64,000 bases of DNA from an uncultured Senegalimassilia sp. (GTDB lineage: Bacteria; Actinomycetota; Coriobacteriia; Coriobacteriales; Eggerthellaceae): positions 1-64,000 of the forward strand of contig NZ_CAKUAT010000002.1 of assembly GCF_934636665.1 (NCBI RefSeq). The letters run 5' to 3'. Shown here piece after piece: positions 63,199 to 64,000 of the stretch (position 1 is the stretch's first letter; every line of letters starts with the position of its first letter). The notes beneath the pieces are model-generated. The model was not told the origin of the DNA. It searched no databases and saw only the letters and a program-made list of their open reading frames with translations. Position numbers and translations under genes: made by a program.

Positions 63199-64000
63199 CT
63201 AGTACATGTTCTGGATTCGCAGCAAGTACGAAACGCTGTCGGGCAGGCCGCCCTCGCCGAAGGTCTTCTCGATGTAGCCGATAAGGCCGGTCATCTCGTC
63301 GCGCACGAAGCTGACGTTCATGGATTCGAACTTCTTCAGCACCTTGCGCGCGATGATGTAGTCCATGCCGCCCAGCTCGGTGCCGCCGCACGCCACGTAC
63401 ACGGGAATGAAGTCGTACATCTGCTTGATGATGCGGTTGCCGAACGCCAGGCGGAAGCGCGTTTGCAGGTACTGGTCCAGCTTGTGCATCTTCTCCAGCA
63501 CGTCCTCGGAGATGACGTGCTCCACCTTCGCCTTCTGGAACAGGTACTGAAGGTGCTCGCTGGTGATGTGCACGCGCTCGTGGTGCGGGCACTCGAACGC
63601 GTCGGCGCGCTCGTTCAGCTCGATAGGGATGGCGCGGTCGTATACCTTGTCGGTGATGGTGAACGTGGAGTCGTCGTTGTTGGCGGTGCCCACGAACCAC
63701 AGGCTGTCGGGGAGGGTGATCTTGCCGTCGTGAAGGCCCTTCGGGTCGCCGTCCCAGGCGGTGGGAACCAGCTCGAGCACCCATTCGTCATGGCTGGGCA
63801 TTTCCAGAACCGACAGGATCTCGGCGAAGTAGTACTCAACGCGCGCCAGGTTCATCTCGTCGAGCACGATGAAGCTGGGGTCCCGGCGCAGACCCGCTTC
63901 GTACAGAGCGCGCAAAAACTCGGTTTCGTTGAAGCGCTTGGAGAACTCGTTGAAGTAGCCGAGCACCTCGGTGCGGTCGCGGAACGAGGGCTGCACCGAC
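63199..64000 (-). CDS. McrB-like AAA+ protein, 5' end beyond the window
   Basis: The visible C-terminal 266 residues belong to the McrB branch of AAA+ proteins: PSFIVLDEMNLARVEYYFAE is the Walker B and following helix, LWFVGTANNDDSTFTITDKV and YDRAIPIELNE hold the sensor and arginine-finger region. The Walker A lies outside the window. McrB relatives use GTP or ATP to form hexamers that drive a McrC partner. Here the partner (next gene) keeps DUF2357 but has no visible nuclease. First gene in view of an operon ending in a signal peptidase. Confidence 0.85.
   Translation of the reverse strand, partial: SVQPSFRDRTEVLGYFNEFSKRFNETEFLRALYEAGLRRDPSFIVLDEMNLARVEYYFAEILSVLEMPSHDEWVLELVPTAWDGDPKGLHDGKITLPDSLWFVGTANNDDSTFTITDKVYDRAIPIELNERADAFECPHHERVHITSEHLQYLFQKAKVEHVISEDVLEKMHKLDQYLQTRFRLAFGNRIIKQMYDFIPVYVACGGTELGGMDYIIARKVLKKFESMNVSFVRDEMTGLIGYIEKTFGEGGLPDSVSYLLRIQNMY

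Overview
The window reads as chromosome of a high-GC actinobacterium, most plausibly a gut Coriobacteriia/Eggerthellaceae member. The basis is GC-rich coding sequence with GTG starts and strong AGGAGG-type ribosome sites, lysine synthesis by the LL-diaminopimelate aminotransferase route, a class B sortase with a giant wall-anchored repeat adhesin, and an ER-type signal peptidase. The lineage is inferred from gene content, not from a marker comparison. No rRNA, tRNA or CRISPR array was recognised.

Left part (1-21.9 kb), mostly housekeeping: dapL, a flavodoxin-like FMN reductase, a UvrA paralogue, an SLC13/ArsB-type transporter, an MFS transporter, a membrane-anchored C39-like protease, two PaaI-type thioesterases, an ATP-grasp enzyme next to a flippase-like membrane protein, an AAA/DUF4143 ATPase behind an unusual 23-bp repeat array, an overlapping pair of fluoride channel genes (crcB), a membrane DnaJ, and purN-xdhC-purH.

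Accessory island (about 21.9-38.3 kb): a Fic remnant, a decayed hsdS fragment, a type I restriction-modification locus (hsdR, then oppositely oriented hsdS, hsdM, a GIY-YIG/DUF4357 protein and a small ribbon-helix-helix-like protein), a tyrosine recombinase flanked by 29-bp inverted repeats of which one lies inside hsdS, a DUF3800 protein behind a terminator-containing leader, a serpin, a broken aminotransferase, a HipA-like kinase between direct repeats, and a 41-aa hydrophobic peptide gene. The island sits between purM (right) and purN-purH (left). All pur genes point the same way in the canonical order F-M-N-H, so the island appears to split a purine operon.

Right part (38.3-64 kb): purM and purF, with purF translationally overlapping an upstream sortase B gene; a 32-aa membrane peptide; a two-domain PPK2-type polyphosphate:AMP phosphotransferase; a 3448-aa wall-anchored adhesin; ppx and ppk1 (polyphosphate breakdown and synthesis); cysE; and, at the right edge, an operon of a McrB-like AAA+ GTPase (cut by the window end), a DUF2357/McrC-like protein whose C-terminus is a long coiled coil instead of a recognisable nuclease, and an ER-type (SipW-like) signal peptidase coupled to it by a TAATG overlap. 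This last operon is the most unusual functional assembly here.

Several intergenic repeat families are scattered through the window: a palindromic family with core CTACGTCCCC, paired inverted repeats with core GGGGACGGAGG, a duplicated crcB leader, two hairpin elements sharing GACCTGGGGAAA in the loop, and a decaying tandem duplication of the 3' end of the FMN reductase gene.
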